Shown piece after piece: positions 1-7,164 of a stretch of 7,164 bases of DNA (position 1 is its first letter; each line of letters starts with the position of its first letter). The position numbers and the translations under genes are program-made. The notes under the pieces were generated by a model. The model was not told the DNA's origin and ran no database searches. It worked only from the letters and a program-made list of their open reading frames with translations. The DNA is from Burkholderiales bacterium. Lineage in GTDB: Bacteria > Pseudomonadota > Gammaproteobacteria > Burkholderiales > Burkholderiaceae_C. Location: assembly GCA_947474415.1 (NCBI GenBank), contig CANJKD010000112.1, forward strand, positions 1 through 7,164, given 5' to 3'.

Positions 1-1036
1 CGATACGGGTTTGATCGAGGTCGGAGATTCCCGCATAGCCGACGGCCGCCAGGATGCGGCCGAGGTTCGGATCGCTGGCGAAGAACGCCGTCTTGACGAG
101 CGGCGAATGCGCGATCGCATACGCGACCTGGCTGCACTCACCAGGGGTCTGGCCGCCGTCGACACGCACGGTGATGAACTTGGTGGCACCCTCGCCGTCG
201 CGCACGATGGCCTGCGCGAGTTGCTGCGCGACGGCCACCACGGCATCGCGCAAGGCCCGGCCCTCGCCCGCGTCGAGCTGCGTGATCTCGGCGTTGCCAG
301 CGAGATGGGTCGCGATCAGCACGAACGAGTCGTTGGTCGACGTATCGCCATCGATCGTGATGCGGTTGAACGACTCGTCAGCTGCCTCGAGCACCAGCGC
401 CTGGACCAGCGCGGGGGCGATTGCCGCATCGGTGGCAATGAAGCCGAGCATCGTCGCCATGTTCGGCCGGATCATGCCGGCCCCCTTGCTGATGCCGGTG
501 ATCGTGACGGTCTTGCCGCCGATTTGAAGTTGCTTCGACGCCGCCTTCGGCAAGGTGTCGGTGGTCATGATCGCAGTGGCCGCATCGCCCCAGTGGTCGG
601 GTTGCAGGTCAGCCATGGCTGCCGGCAAGCCGGCGACGATCCGCTCGACCGGCAGCGTTTCCATGATCACGCCGGTCGAGAACGGCAACACCTGCTCGGG
701 CGCGATGCCCATCTGCCCCGCCAGTGCCACGCAGGTGGCGCGTGCACGCGCCAGGCCGTCTTCGCCGGTACCAGCATTGGCATTGCCGGTGTTGATGACG
801 ATGGCCCGCGGGCCGACAGCGGCCGAGGCGGCCAGGTGCAAGCGACACAGCTGCACCGGGGCGGCACAGAACCGGTTGCGCGTGAACACCCCGGCGAGGG
901 TCGCGCCTTCGGCAATGGCCACCACCGTGAGGTCGCGCCGGTTGGCTTTGCGAATGCCCGCCATGGCGGTGCCGATCTCCACCCCTTGCACGGGATACAG
1001 GCACTTCGGATCAGGGGCTTGCAGGTTGACGGGCAT
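1..1036 (-). CDS. argJ: Glutamate N-acetyltransferase / ornithine acetyltransferase ArgJ, partial (C-terminus beyond window)
   Basis: ArgJ transfers the acetyl group from N-acetylornithine to glutamate in the cyclic arginine pathway, and in some species also uses acetyl-CoA; it is cytoplasmic. 345 codons are visible of a family length near 400, so roughly the last 60 residues are off the left edge. The self-cleavage site NMATML is clear: Ala194 then Thr195, which after autoproteolysis becomes the N-terminal nucleophile of the beta chain. Other family motifs are NTGNANAGTG (82-91), the oxyanion-hole STG (Thr121-Gly122), GISKGAGMI (181-189), GDTSTND (230-236), DGEGATKF (280-287) and SDPNLGR (about 331-337). 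The start is the ATG at 1036-1034, giving the typical [10 protein letters not shown] opening; the upstream Shine-Dalgarno is weak. It lies in the same orientation as secA, from which it is separated by the insertion sequence, the HDO-rpfF pair and the kinase gene. It looks intact and housekeeping. The family assignment is very secure; whether it is mono- or bifunctional cannot be told. Confidence 0.97.
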   Translation of the reverse strand, partial: MPVNLQAPDPKCLYPVQGVEIGTAMAGIRKANRRDLTVVAIAEGATLAGVFTRNRFCAAPVQLCRLHLAASAAVGPRAIVINTGNANAGTGEDGLARARATCVALAGQMGIAPEQVLPFSTGVIMETLPVERIVAGLPAAMADLQPDHWGDAATAIMTTDTLPKAASKQLQIGGKTVTITGISKGAGMIRPNMATMLGFIATDAAIAPALVQALVLEAADESFNRITIDGDTSTNDSFVLIATHLAGNAEITQLDAGEGRALRDAVVAVAQQLAQAIVRDGEGATKFITVRVDGGQTPGECSQVAYAIAHSPLVKTAFFASDPNLGRILAAVGYAGISDLDQTRI

Positions 1037-1070
1037 GGCGCTTGCTCAAAGGGTGTGGCGGGGAGGCGCG

Positions 1071-1076
1071 ATTGTA
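1071..1076 (-). promoter_or_regulatory. Candidate -10 box for argJ
   Basis: Read on the minus strand this is TACAAT, a 5/6 match to the sigma-70 -10 consensus, 34 bases before the argJ ATG. That would give a 5' leader of roughly 25-30 bases. No good -35 hexamer is seen at 16-18 bp spacing, so the promoter is either weak or activator dependent. It lies about 130 bp from the insertion sequence and is therefore undisturbed by it. This is motif reading only. Confidence 0.35.
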
Positions 1077-1172
1077 GGAACTCGGAATGACGATGCGGTA
1101 GCTGCTGCAAGACCATTTCCATTCAACACCAAGCAGAGACAACCTGTAAGGCCTGCCACTGTGAGGTATCTG

Positions 1173-1200
1173 TTGCGTGCCTTAGAGTAGGCACTATTAC
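1173..1200 (+). promoter_or_regulatory. Weak candidate promoter with embedded dyad, pointing towards the HDO-rpfF operon
   Basis: TTGCGT (1173-1178) and TATTAC (1195-1200) are spaced 16 bp and match the sigma-70 boxes at 3/6 and 4/6 positions. Between them lies a perfect 6-bp inverted repeat, GTGCCT (1177-1182) and AGGCAC (1189-1194), separated by 6 bases, which has the size and placement of a repressor or activator site. The -10-like box ends 3 bp before the insertion sequence. With the element removed, the start point would fall just at the sequence now found at 2522, about 60 bp upstream of the preferred HDO start. It could be the operon's original promoter, now separated from its genes by 1.3 kb. 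The match is weak and could be chance. Confidence 0.25.
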
Positions 1201-1203
1201 AGT

Positions 1204-1214
1204 AGTGTCCGGTT
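1204..1214 (+). repeat. Left terminal inverted repeat of the IS
   Basis: AGTGTCCGGTT, perfect inverse complement of 2510-2520. It overlaps the transposase stop codon (1213-1215). Confidence 0.88.
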
Positions 1215-2382
1215 AAAAGTCGAACAAGATCAATTGGTTAGCCGGAGCGGGCGGTTGCGGCGGAGAGCGATCCGGCTGCAAGGCGCATGAAACCTCAGTT
1301 TTCTCGAAGACCGAGACCGACAGTATTTGTAGACAGGTGTAAAGCGAAGCATTGAGATGAAGCTCCTTCTTGACGATGGCGATCAGTACGTATGCGGCGA
1401 TGGCGCACCAGACCTGCGTCTTCACCGCGTTCTCGCTGGTACCCAGGAATCGCTTGATACGCAGGTGCTGCTTGATCCACTTGAAGAACAACTCCACCTG
1501 CCAGCGGCTTTTGTACAGGGCGGCAATCGTCAACGCCGGCAACGTCGTGTTGTTGGTCATGAACAGCAGCGTCTTGCCCGACTCGGGGTCATTGAAGCGG
1601 ATGTACCGCAGATGCTTCGGGTAGTTCTTGGCCGAGTAGAAGGCATTGAACATGACCCGCTGATCGCAGATCACGCCACTGGCCCGGTCGGCGGGTGCCG
1701 AGTACACGCGTCGCGCATCCATGTTCGACTTGGCACGCGTGACGAAGAAGGCGCCAGCCTGATGCATTGCATACAAGCGCGCGAAGTCCACGTAGCCCCG
1801 ATCCATCACGTAGAAGGCGCCGGCCTCCACCGGCAAGATGTCGAGCACGTTCACGTCGTGCAGCTTGCCGTCGCTGATGTGGATGAAGGCGGGGATCGCG
1901 CCGCGCAGGTCCAGCAGGGTGTGCAGCTTGATGGCCGCCTTGGTCGAGCGAAACGGCGCCCACTCGAACAGACTCAGGCACAGATCGATGGTGGTGGAAT
2001 CCAGCGCGTAGACGCTGGCAGCGAGTTCCAGCACCGACGGCTCTTGGGCATACAGCGTTCGGGCTCGCACGATCAAGCGCTGAGCCAGCGCGTGGTAGAT
2101 GCGCCAGTCTCGTTGGTTCAGCGCATCGGACAGCGTGGAGCGGGCCTGCCGCGCCTTCAGCCCCATGTGAAACAGCTTGCTCTGATTGGCGGCCAGGCAC
2201 GCTTCGATATCGCGCAGCGACTCGCGCCACGTGAGTTGCGCGAAGACCATCACGCGAAACAAGTCGGCGCAGCCCAGCGTGCGCACGCCCGCATCGCCCT
2301 TGTGCTGATCGACGATTCGACCAAAGGTCTTCCACGGCACGAACTCCATCACTTGCGCGAACAGCGTCTTGCCAGCATTCAT
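1213..2382 (-). CDS. IS4-family DDE transposase (DUF4372 N-terminus)
   Basis: This 389-residue protein cuts and joins the ends of the surrounding element. The N-terminal 70 or so residues resemble the DUF4372 domain that precedes the DDE_Tnp_1 catalytic domain in many IS4-type transposases. The catalytic triad can be read: Asp128 in YALDSTT, Asp194 in YVMDRGY, and Glu297 within the IS4 signature Y-x2-R-x3-E-x6-K (Tyr290, Arg293, Glu297, Lys304). There are no frameshifts or internal stops, and length is normal for the family, so the enzyme is probably functional. The ATG at 2382-2380 is preceded by a GGGGTG ribosome-binding sequence. The 127 bases between it and the right inverted repeat carry no other gene and presumably hold the transposase promoter, though no strong one is seen. 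The tail is rich in proline and glutamine, ending in QLILFDF. The family call is secure. Confidence 0.95.
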   Translation of the reverse strand: MNAGKTLFAQVMEFVPWKTFGRIVDQHKGDAGVRTLGCADLFRVMVFAQLTWRESLRDIEACLAANQSKLFHMGLKARQARSTLSDALNQRDWRIYHALAQRLIVRARTLYAQEPSVLELAASVYALDSTTIDLCLSLFEWAPFRSTKAAIKLHTLLDLRGAIPAFIHISDGKLHDVNVLDILPVEAGAFYVMDRGYVDFARLYAMHQAGAFFVTRAKSNMDARRVYSAPADRASGVICDQRVMFNAFYSAKNYPKHLRYIRFNDPESGKTLLFMTNNTTLPALTIAALYKSRWQVELFFKWIKQHLRIKRFLGTSENAVKTQVWCAIAAYVLIAIVKKELHLNASLYTCLQILSVSVFEKTEVSCALQPDRSPPQPPAPANQLILFDF

Positions 2383-2480
2383 GCGTCACCCCGGGTCGTT
2401 CAAACCCGCGAGCATCGCAAACCGGCGAACAGGAATTCAAATCGTGGACACCCATGAAAGTCTTGAAACCCGCATCAGCA

Positions 2481-2508
2481 TTGGCTTTGCAGCTTGCTGA
2501 CTTCAAAT
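2481..2508 (+). promoter_or_regulatory. Weak candidate outward promoter near the IS right end
   Basis: TTGGCT (2481-2486) and TCAAAT (2503-2508) are spaced 16 bp, each a 4/6 match to sigma-70 boxes. Transcription would start close to the right inverted repeat and run into the HDO-rpfF pair. If real, the insertion would supply a new promoter rather than silence the operon. The evidence is weak pattern matching only. Confidence 0.2.
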
Positions 2509-2509
2509 A

Positions 2510-2520
2510 AACCGGACACT
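2510..2520 (-). repeat. Right terminal inverted repeat of the IS
   Basis: AACCGGACACT, perfect inverse complement of 1204-1214. It abuts the sequence leading into the HDO gene. Confidence 0.88.
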
Positions 2521-2584
2521 AGTGAGTCAATCCCTAAACTTTGGCGTACAGGCATATGTCCTGCCTCCTTGCCGGGACCCGCAG

Positions 2585-3232
2585 ATGCTGCCCTTCTTTC
2601 TGGATCTGGTGACCCGCACCGACGAAGCCCGGCGTGAATTCGAGACCCACCCCGTCGTGCTCGACGCGGTGGCGAACGGCATGTCGATCGAACGCTATCG
2701 CCGCTTGCTGCTCGAGCTCTATCACGTCGTCTGGCACTTCAACCCGGTATGCGCCGCAGCGGCCAGCCGCGTGCCCGACTCGCACAAAAGCGTGCGCTAC
2801 TTTCTGTATGAGCACATGCACGAGGAATCGGGGCATGAAGAATGGGTGCTGAACGATTTGGAAGCGATTGACGTGGCCAACCCCGCCGCGCGGGCGCACT
2901 CGCCCTCGCCCGACACGCTGGCCCTGACCGGCTACAACTACTGGGCCGCCGACCGGCGCCATCCCTGCTCGGTGCTCGGGATGATGTACACGCTGGAGGT
3001 TCTGGCCTCCGTCTACGGCGGCACCTTCGCATCGGCCGTCCGCGAGTCTTTGCTGCTCGACGGGGAGCGTGGCATCTCGTTCATCGGCTCGCACGCCAGC
3101 CTGGACGCCGAGCACATGGTCGCGTTGCGCGAGGTGCTCAACACCATCACCGATGATGAAGCGAAGGACGCCATCGCCGAATCCACACTGCTCAACTTCC
3201 ATCACATCACCCGGGTTTTCAGCGCCGTATGA
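2585..3232 (+). CDS. Haem-oxygenase-like probable di-iron oxidase (HDO family; TenA/CADD/UndA-like fold)
   Basis: 215 residues from the ATG at 2585. This start has a GGGA Shine-Dalgarno at 2574-2577. A longer in-frame start, GTG at 2522, lies one base past the IS edge, has no good ribosome site and would add 21 residues. The protein looks all-helical and carries a plausible full set of di-iron ligands of the HDO superfamily. In the 236-residue numbering from the GTG these are Glu65 (LLLELYH), Glu102-x2-His105 (EESGHEEW), Glu159 (YTLEVLAS) and His191-x3-Asp195-x2-His198 (HASLDAEH). Family members include UndA (fatty-acid decarboxylase to terminal alkene) and chlamydial CADD. Many relatives are annotated only as iron-containing redox enzymes. 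It overlaps the next gene by ATGA, implying translational coupling, so it may act on the RpfF product or substrate; that is inference. No signal peptide or membrane segment is seen. The fold is likely; the substrate is unknown. Confidence 0.85.
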   Translation: MLPFFLDLVTRTDEARREFETHPVVLDAVANGMSIERYRRLLLELYHVVWHFNPVCAAAASRVPDSHKSVRYFLYEHMHEESGHEEWVLNDLEAIDVANPAARAHSPSPDTLALTGYNYWAADRRHPCSVLGMMYTLEVLASVYGGTFASAVRESLLLDGERGISFIGSHASLDAEHMVALREVLNTITDDEAKDAIAESTLLNFHHITRVFSAV

Positions 3233-4170
3233 CTCCCGAGATGATGGCGCGCCTTGCGGCGCTGATGACGCGGCCGTACAAGTACCTGCGCCTCGAATGG
3301 AACGAGGAACTAGCCGCCCTGCGAGTGCGTACCTTCGTGAAGCCAATCCAGTGCTACAGCCTGGCGGGCCTGACCGAAATGCAGCGCGTGCTCGACGACA
3401 TCGCGGCCAGTCCCGGCCTCGTGCAGCACCTGATACTCACGTCCGACGTGACCGGCGTCTTCAATTTCGGCGGTGACCTGTCGTTGTTCGTGCTGCTGAT
3501 CCGGGCCCGCGACATCGAATCGTTGCGCATGTACGGGCGCCGTTGCGTCGACCTGGTCTGGTGGCTCGAAAACGCATCGGTCCGGGGCGTGCACACCACG
3601 GTGCTGGTGCAGGGCGACACACTTGGCGGCGGCCTGGAGTCAGTGATGCCTTTCCACAAGGTGATTTTCGAACGCAGCGCGCAGGCCGGGTTCCCAGAAG
3701 TGCTGTTCAACCTGTTCCCGGGCATGGGAGCGTGGAACTTCGTGATCCGCAAAGCCGGCTTTTCGGTTGCGAACGAAATGATCCTGTCCGGCCGCCTGTA
3801 CACCGCCGACCAGCTGTACCGCCGCCAGTTGGTGGACTTGGTGGTCGAAGACGGCGAAGGCGAAGCGGCGATCGAAGCGGTGGTGCAGTCGGTCAACCCA
3901 CGCCTGCGCGGCACGCTCGCGGCCCTTGAAGGACGCCGCATGTGCTCGCCGATCACCTACGAGACGCTGATGGAAGTGGTCGACAGGTGGACCCTGACCG
4001 CCATGGACCTGACCGATCGGGACCTGCGGCTGATGGAGCGGCTGGCACGCGCGCAAGTTCGCAAGGCGGGTGGTGCGAACGACGGTGCGGTGGCCGAATT
4101 GAAGCGCCTCGAACTCGACACCGCCTGGGGCGAAGAACGCACCGGCATCACCGAATGGGCGTCACTCTAG
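3229..4170 (+). CDS. rpfF: RpfF-type DSF synthase (crotonase-family enoyl-CoA hydratase/thioesterase)
   Basis: RpfF enzymes dehydrate 3-hydroxyacyl-ACP to the cis-2-enoyl form and then hydrolyse the thioester, releasing a diffusible signal factor (cis-2-unsaturated fatty acid) for cell-cell signalling. The crotonase fold and RpfF-specific stretches are clear: FNFGGDLSLF (78-87), VQGDTLGGGLE (127-137) and FPEVLFNLFPGMGAW (155-169). Glu137 and Glu157 are 20 residues apart, as are the two catalytic glutamates of Xanthomonas RpfF (Glu141 and Glu161), and the surrounding motifs match. The SPITYETLMEVVDRW and MERLARAQVRK segments also match that family. At 313 residues it exceeds Xanthomonas RpfF (about 289), mostly through a charged C-terminal tail of about 30 residues after RKAGG. 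The ATG at 3229 overlaps the HDO stop (ATGA), with only a weak ribosome site, so coupled translation is likely. It ends 34 bp before the convergent kinase gene. The family is secure; the signal's chain length cannot be predicted. Confidence 0.92.
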   Translation: MTPEMMARLAALMTRPYKYLRLEWNEELAALRVRTFVKPIQCYSLAGLTEMQRVLDDIAASPGLVQHLILTSDVTGVFNFGGDLSLFVLLIRARDIESLRMYGRRCVDLVWWLENASVRGVHTTVLVQGDTLGGGLESVMPFHKVIFERSAQAGFPEVLFNLFPGMGAWNFVIRKAGFSVANEMILSGRLYTADQLYRRQLVDLVVEDGEGEAAIEAVVQSVNPRLRGTLAALEGRRMCSPITYETLMEVVDRWTLTAMDLTDRDLRLMERLARAQVRKAGGANDGAVAELKRLELDTAWGEERTGITEWASL

Positions 4171-4183
4171 CGGCGATAGCGCG

Positions 4184-4196
4184 GCGCGCAGCGCGC
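4184..4196. terminator. Short GC hairpin between convergent genes, possible bidirectional terminator
   Basis: GCGCG (4184-4188) pairs with CGCGC (4192-4196) around a 3-base loop in the 34-bp gap between the rpfF stop and the kinase stop. The location fits a shared terminator, but the stem is only 5 bp and has no T-run on either strand, so it would be a weak intrinsic terminator at best. Confidence 0.25.
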
Positions 4197-4204
4197 GTCG
4201 GTGA

Positions 4205-5983
4205 CTACAACCACTCCGTCAGCAACTCGCGCAGCTGCTCGCGCGTGTAGGGCTTGGCCAGGTGGGCGTCCATGCCCGCCTGGCGTGACAGCTGCGCATC
4301 TTCCTCGAAGGCATTCGCAGTGAGCGCCAGGATCGGCAGCCGGGGCAACCCCAGGCGGGCTTCGCGCTTCCTGATTTCTTCCGTCGCGGCGTAGCCGTCC
4401 ATCACCGGCATCTGGCAGTCCATCAGCACCAGGTCGATCGGGTGCCTCAGCAATTGTTCGAGTGCCTGCATGCCGTCACCGGCTTCGACCACGCTCAGCC
4501 CGAGCGACTGCAGCACTTCGCGGGCGATCATGCGGTTGACGTCGTTGTCTTCGACGACGAGCACATTGCCCATCAAGACCACGTCGCTGTCAAGCCCGCC
4601 CATCGCCGAATCCGGTTGCGCGGCGTGAACGGGCGAACGATCGCGGTCGAGCGACAGCGCGAAGCGGAATCGCGAGCCCTTGCCCAGCCGGCTCTTGACT
4701 TCGATGCGCCCGCCCATGGCCTCGACGATACGCTGGCTGATGGCCAGCCCGAGGCCGGTGCCACCACGCCGACGGCTGCGGTTGCTCTCGATCTGATGGA
4801 ACGGCTGGAACAGGCTGTCGGCCGCCGCCGAGTCCATGCCAATGCCGGTGTCGACGATCTCGAAGACCACACCGACCTGGCTCTCGGCGCCCCGCGTGCC
4901 GCGCAGCCTGAGCAACACGCCGCCATGCTCGGTGAACTTGATCGCGTTGCCGACCAGGTTCAACAACACCTGCTTCAAGCGCTGTGCGTCACAGACCACC
5001 CAGTCGACAAGGTCGGGTTCGATCTCCACTGACAGGCCCAGATTTCGCCCCTCGGCGTTGCCGCGAAACAGGGCCACCACCGACGACGCCATCGCGTACA
5101 GCGACATCGGCGTGTACTGAAGGCTGAGCTTGCCGGCTTCGATCTTCGAGTGATCGAGCACGTCGTTCAGGATCGCCATCAGCGATGTGCCCGAAGATGC
5201 CGCCGTGCGCACCAGCCGCCGCTGGTCGACATCGAGTTCCGAACGCCGCAGCAACTCCAGCGCACCCAACACACCGTTCATTGGCGTGCGAATTTCGTGG
5301 CTCATGGTGGCGAGGAACTGCGACTTGGCGAGGTTTGCCGTGTCCGCCGCCTCCTTGGCCAGCTGCAGCGAGGCGTTCGCCGCATCGGCATCCAGCCCGT
5401 GCTGCACGGCGCGCACCGCCATGCCGGTGAACTCGCGCGCCGCGCGCAGCATCGTGACACCGTAGAGCGCAATGAGTGTGGCCAACGGAATCGACCGCGC
5501 TACTTCGCTCGCCAGGGTCGCGACGAACACGCTGCCCAGAACCGGCACTGCCAGCCAGACGAACGAGCGCCCCACCAGGGACATGAAGAATGCGGCGATC
5601 GAGATGGAGCCACAGGCGAAGACCACATAGGCCGTCGCCGCTGCCCCTTCAAGGTACACGTAGATGCCCATGGAACTGACCATCCACATCAGGCCCGCCA
5701 CCGCCGAGTTGATTTCGAGCTGACGTGTCACGTGATGCAGGTCGGTCTCGGTGAGCCGCGACACATCTTCATAGCGCCGCGAGATCAGTACCCGCCAGAT
5801 GCCCACGCAGAGCCCGAGCGAGGCCGTGGCCACGGCCGCCGCATAGTGATGCCCGTAAAAACCGATGCCGGCGAGCACCGCAACCGCCACCAACTGCAGC
5901 GGCACGCTGCGCGACGAGTTGCGCAGTGACAGCCGCAGCAGCTCTCGCCGGACGGCTACCTCAGAGGTGGAGTCAGCACTCAT
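4205..5983 (-). CDS. Membrane hybrid sensor histidine kinase (HisKA-HATPase-REC), candidate DSF-pathway sensor
   Basis: 592 residues from the ATG at 5983; an alternative ATG at 6067 adds 28 polar residues and lies only 9 bases after the secA stop. The shorter form is preferred because typical relatives begin a few residues before the RRELLRLSLRNS segment. About six membrane helices follow (roughly 26-44, 47-66, 93-111, 115-138, 140-161, 164-180). A coiled linker leads to HisKA with phospho-acceptor His229 (MSHEIRTPMNG), then HATPase_c with N box Asn346 (LVGNAIKF), G1 DTGIG (378-382) and G2 GTGLGL (408-413). The C-terminal receiver (about 473-592) has acidic Glu478/Asp479, phospho-acceptor Asp522 (LMDCQMP), Thr555 and Lys577. 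No HPt domain is present, so onward transfer needs a separate protein. It is convergent with rpfF, as rpfC is in Xanthomonas, but the sensor region does not obviously resemble RpfC, and its ligand is unknown. Kinase class is secure; a DSF role is inferred from position. Confidence 0.93.
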   Translation of the reverse strand: MSADSTSEVAVRRELLRLSLRNSSRSVPLQLVAVAVLAGIGFYGHHYAAAVATASLGLCVGIWRVLISRRYEDVSRLTETDLHHVTRQLEINSAVAGLMWMVSSMGIYVYLEGAAATAYVVFACGSISIAAFFMSLVGRSFVWLAVPVLGSVFVATLASEVARSIPLATLIALYGVTMLRAAREFTGMAVRAVQHGLDADAANASLQLAKEAADTANLAKSQFLATMSHEIRTPMNGVLGALELLRRSELDVDQRRLVRTAASSGTSLMAILNDVLDHSKIEAGKLSLQYTPMSLYAMASSVVALFRGNAEGRNLGLSVEIEPDLVDWVVCDAQRLKQVLLNLVGNAIKFTEHGGVLLRLRGTRGAESQVGVVFEIVDTGIGMDSAAADSLFQPFHQIESNRSRRRGGTGLGLAISQRIVEAMGGRIEVKSRLGKGSRFRFALSLDRDRSPVHAAQPDSAMGGLDSDVVLMGNVLVVEDNDVNRMIAREVLQSLGLSVVEAGDGMQALEQLLRHPIDLVLMDCQMPVMDGYAATEEIRKREARLGLPRLPILALTANAFEEDAQLSRQAGMDAHLAKPYTREQLRELLTEWL

Positions 5984-6076
5984 CAGACCCAAAGGATACC
6001 GTGCAATCGAGGGCCCGGCGGCCCAAGAACCTGCCGCCTCGCGAGCCGCACGCGAAACCGGATTCATGCGGTGCCG

Positions 6077-7164
<1,088 letters not shown>

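Larger units (their letters stand above)
1204..2520 (-). mobile_element. IS4-family insertion sequence, 1317 bp, apparently complete
   Basis: The ends are perfect 11-bp inverted repeats, AGTGTCCGGTT at 1204-1214 and AACCGGACACT at 2510-2520, and similarity decays further in. One transposase gene fills most of the element, and its stop codon lies inside the left repeat. The element is flanked on both sides by AGT (1201-1203 and 2521-2523), which may be a 3-bp target duplication; no 8-10 bp duplication of the kind common in the IS4 family is visible. The right junction reads CACTAGTG, a short palindrome, so the exact boundary is uncertain by one or two bases. The transposase gene lies opposite to the HDO-rpfF operon and in the same direction as argJ. 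It looks intact and so perhaps recently active. I cannot assign a named IS. Confidence 0.9.

Noticed and set aside
11..1090. Plus-strand 359-codon open frame across argJ
   Set aside because: Antisense to ArgJ, which has all expected motifs; composition is arginine/histidine/glycine-rich noise.
1357..2457. Plus-strand 366-codon open frame
   Set aside because: It is antisense to the intact transposase, has histidine/arginine-rich composition with no recognisable motif, and is explained by GC-rich codon usage.
1191..2530. Longer (8-10 bp) IS target-site duplication
   Set aside because: Flanks TATTACAGT and AGTGAGTCA share only AGT, so nothing longer than 3 bp can be supported.
5150..5929. Plus-strand 259-codon open frame
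   Set aside because: Antisense to the kinase's sensor and HisKA coding region, with no protein-like features.
6011..6024. GGGCC-CGGC-GGCCC hairpin downstream of secA as terminator
   Set aside because: The stem is only 5 bp with no T-run following on the minus strand; it is plausible by chance in GC-rich DNA.

Overview
The window is GC-rich, densely coded bacterial DNA. It most likely comes from a betaproteobacterium of the order Burkholderiales. The two housekeeping genes at the edges, secA and argJ, lie in the same orientation on the minus strand, and from general knowledge this pair is close together in many Betaproteobacteria. Species-level assignment is not possible from the sequence alone.

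Layout from left to right: (1) argJ (arginine biosynthesis) on the minus strand, its 3' end cut by the window edge. (2) A 167-bp intergenic stretch holding a probable argJ -10 box and, on the plus strand, a weak promoter-like pair with an 18-bp dyad. (3) An intact 1317-bp IS4-family insertion sequence (1204-2520) with one transposase gene on the minus strand and 11-bp perfect terminal inverted repeats. (4) A tightly coupled plus-strand pair: a haem-oxygenase-like probable di-iron oxidase (HDO), overlapping by 4 bp an RpfF-type enoyl-CoA hydratase/thioesterase that should make a diffusible signal factor (DSF, a cis-2-unsaturated fatty acid). (5) Convergent to these, on the minus strand, a membrane-bound hybrid sensor histidine kinase with HisKA, HATPase and receiver domains. 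(6) The C-terminal 361 codons of secA on the minus strand, ending in the zinc-binding SEC-C motif.

The most interesting part is the accessory block between secA and argJ. The convergent rpfF/hybrid-kinase arrangement recalls the rpfF-rpfC arrangement of Xanthomonas DSF quorum sensing. It differs in having a probable HDO translationally coupled to rpfF, in a kinase with about six membrane segments and no HPt domain, and in having no rpfG-like gene in view. One HDO-fold enzyme, UndA, acts on free fatty acids, so the HDO could tailor, supply or destroy the fatty-acid signal; this is inference. The insertion sequence sits directly upstream of this operon, between it and a candidate native promoter, so signal production in this strain may be altered or silenced.

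No gene-free stretch exceeds 300 bases. No rRNA, tRNA or CRISPR array was seen.
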